Below are positions 62,701 to 64,000 of a DNA stretch of 64,000 bases, piece after piece; position 1 is the stretch's first letter, and every line of letters starts with the position of its first letter. The stretch lies in assembly GCA_033063855.1 (NCBI GenBank), contig CP093830.1, positions 14,074,854 to 14,138,853 of the forward strand, in the 5' to 3' direction. This DNA comes from Smittia aterrima. Taxonomy: Eukaryota; Arthropoda; Insecta; Diptera; Chironomidae. Position numbers and translations under genes: made by a program. The notes under the pieces are model-generated. The model saw nothing but the letters and a program-made list of their open reading frames with translations, ran no database searches and had not been told where the DNA came from.

Positions 62701-64000
62701 GCCGCGTAGATGATGCTAGCAAAATATATCTTTTATCTCGATGTTTAAAAACAGGCAAGAGACGTGACTTTTATTGAAAATTGCGTTTTAAGCGTTCTTT
62801 CAATTTAAATATGTTTTCCTACTTCACAACACATTTAGGGATGACTCGGAGGCTATTACGAGACGTTTGTTGGTAAGGAAGAGAAGAGAGAAATGAAATA
62901 TGGCTTTAGAAATAGTTATAATTGCTCAACGCTTTGGAATTCAAGTTTTGAAGCGTGGAGAAATATCAAAACAATTATGGCCGCTTCGCGTTTTGACATT
63001 CAGGAGTTAATAAATATTAATGTCAAATTGCGAAGACGTGCCTGCATACTTGATCTATTATTCAATTTGATCTGACGAGACCGAGATCATTGAGTTGATG
63101 AAAAACTAATTAAATTTTCACAGTTCATTTCTCTTTAGGCTTGAGCCTTTTTTTGCTTTGCTCTTGTTTCTGTTTCAATTTCAATTTCAAAACTTCGTGG
63201 TAGGTGATGAAATTTATTTCATGGAATTTTATGGCACACGAGATGATAAATGGTCAAAACGAGTGTCGACATTGGTGATATACTCCGACTGCCATGTAGT
63301 TCTGATAAATCTGCTGCGTCAGGTTTTGACTTTACCGGATTAATTCTGAGCGCGGACTCTTTTTCTTCTTTAAACATTTTCAATCCCGAGCACGACAAAG
63401 TGGTTTTAAAGATGATTTCTCTCCTCCACTTTACAACACTAAATAATATTTATCTCTCGCTCTTCTACAATTATGAATTGTCTTTTATGAAGCGCTACAA
63501 GTTGGTTAGTATGTAACGCAAGGACAAATTGCAAGAGCAGAGAGTCGCTGATAAAACCGAGAGCAATTAATGCCGCAGAGCGCAGAGAAGTCAGCATACA
63601 AAATGCTATGACATCAAGCAAGGCAATAAAAATTATTGCAGTCGAGGATGAAGAAGAAGAGGGAAAAAATTATCAAACATTTTGATGAGAGGAGTTTATG
63701 TTCGGTTCAGAATTATCACGCAATAAATTCATTCGCTTAAATATGTAATAATGTTATTCTAGAGCGCAACATATAATTAAAGTGATAATCGCTTAAACGT
63801 TCTGTGTTTATTTCTGCACAGTTTGAGATGAGAAAATGAAGAATTTAATGGTCGATGGCTTGAAACAAAGCTTTAACTTTTATTTAAAGAGATTAAACTC
63901 TGACCCAGCGCCGTCATTGTAGCATCATTTTCGAGTTTTATTGCTTTATTGAGCAGCCATCAATCAACGTCAAAGTAGAATGAGAAATGAACTTCCAGAG
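50760..64000. other. Downstream gene-free region (Antp-side)
   Basis: Over 13 kb show no convincing gene; frames are short, low-complexity and domainless. In an unsplit insect Hox cluster the region 3' of Ubx faces the 5' side of Antp, so upstream control DNA or 5' non-coding exons of Antp could lie here. Visible items: AATGGCG words at 54515-54521 and 57940-57946, its reverse at 57567-57573, an ATTGCCATAAA word at 54122-54132, an (ATCT)4 repeat at 56055-56070, a GA repeat at 56702-56717 and CAG-rich sequence at 59985-60009. An AG|GTAAGT at 56802-56808 has only a weak pyrimidine tract before it. Confidence 0.55.
56702..56717. repeat. (AG)8 microsatellite / GAGA-factor type run
   Basis: Eight AG units in the downstream gene-free region. 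It could be bound by GAGA factor, but no Pho-type site lies close by; the nearest seen is at 57567. Confidence 0.8.

Overview
The window holds one recognisable protein-coding gene, the Hox gene Ultrabithorax (Ubx), on the + strand, inside a large non-coding regulatory landscape. The MNSYFEQ start, the YPWM motif, the GKRYSES microexon, the homeodomain and the UbdA peptide identify Ubx and not Antp or abd-A. The dipteran-type microexon, AT-rich composition (roughly two thirds A+T by eye) and compact gene (about 36 kb from ATG to stop, about half the Drosophila locus) suggest a dipteran, probably a nematoceran such as a midge. That placement is inference.

Layout: 1-10.3 kb is upstream non-coding DNA (the bxd/pbx side in Drosophila). 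10.3-11.9 kb is a probable promoter and long leader. Coding exon 1 is 11866-12466. An 11.3 kb intron leads to a 51-nt microexon (mII, 23747-23797). A 24.1 kb intron with a zero-length recursive splice site (ratchet point) at 32051/32052 leads to the homeobox. The homeobox is split by a 79-nt intron into 47856-48012 and 48092-48221. The joined reading frame is 939 nt, 312 aa with mII or 295 aa without it. A 3' UTR probably runs to about 49.2 kb (proximal) or 50.65 kb (distal) and carries a cluster of sites matching the miR-iab-8/iab-4 seeds. From about 50.8 to 64 kb I see no gene.

Most notable: (1) an intron inside the homeobox at codon 48, where Drosophila Ubx has none; (2) a canonical ratchet point and a self-regenerating microexon, so recursive splicing appears retained; (3) no b element and no detectable mI microexon; (4) three exact ATACGTAA sites plus one GTATACGTA site confined to the Ubx 3' region; (5) an apparent excess of Pho/YY1-type AATGGCG motifs, including an inverted pair; (6) several small diverged duplications and repeated words in non-coding DNA. 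No transposon, tRNA, rRNA or CRISPR array was recognised. All motif counts were made by eye and expectations are rough.
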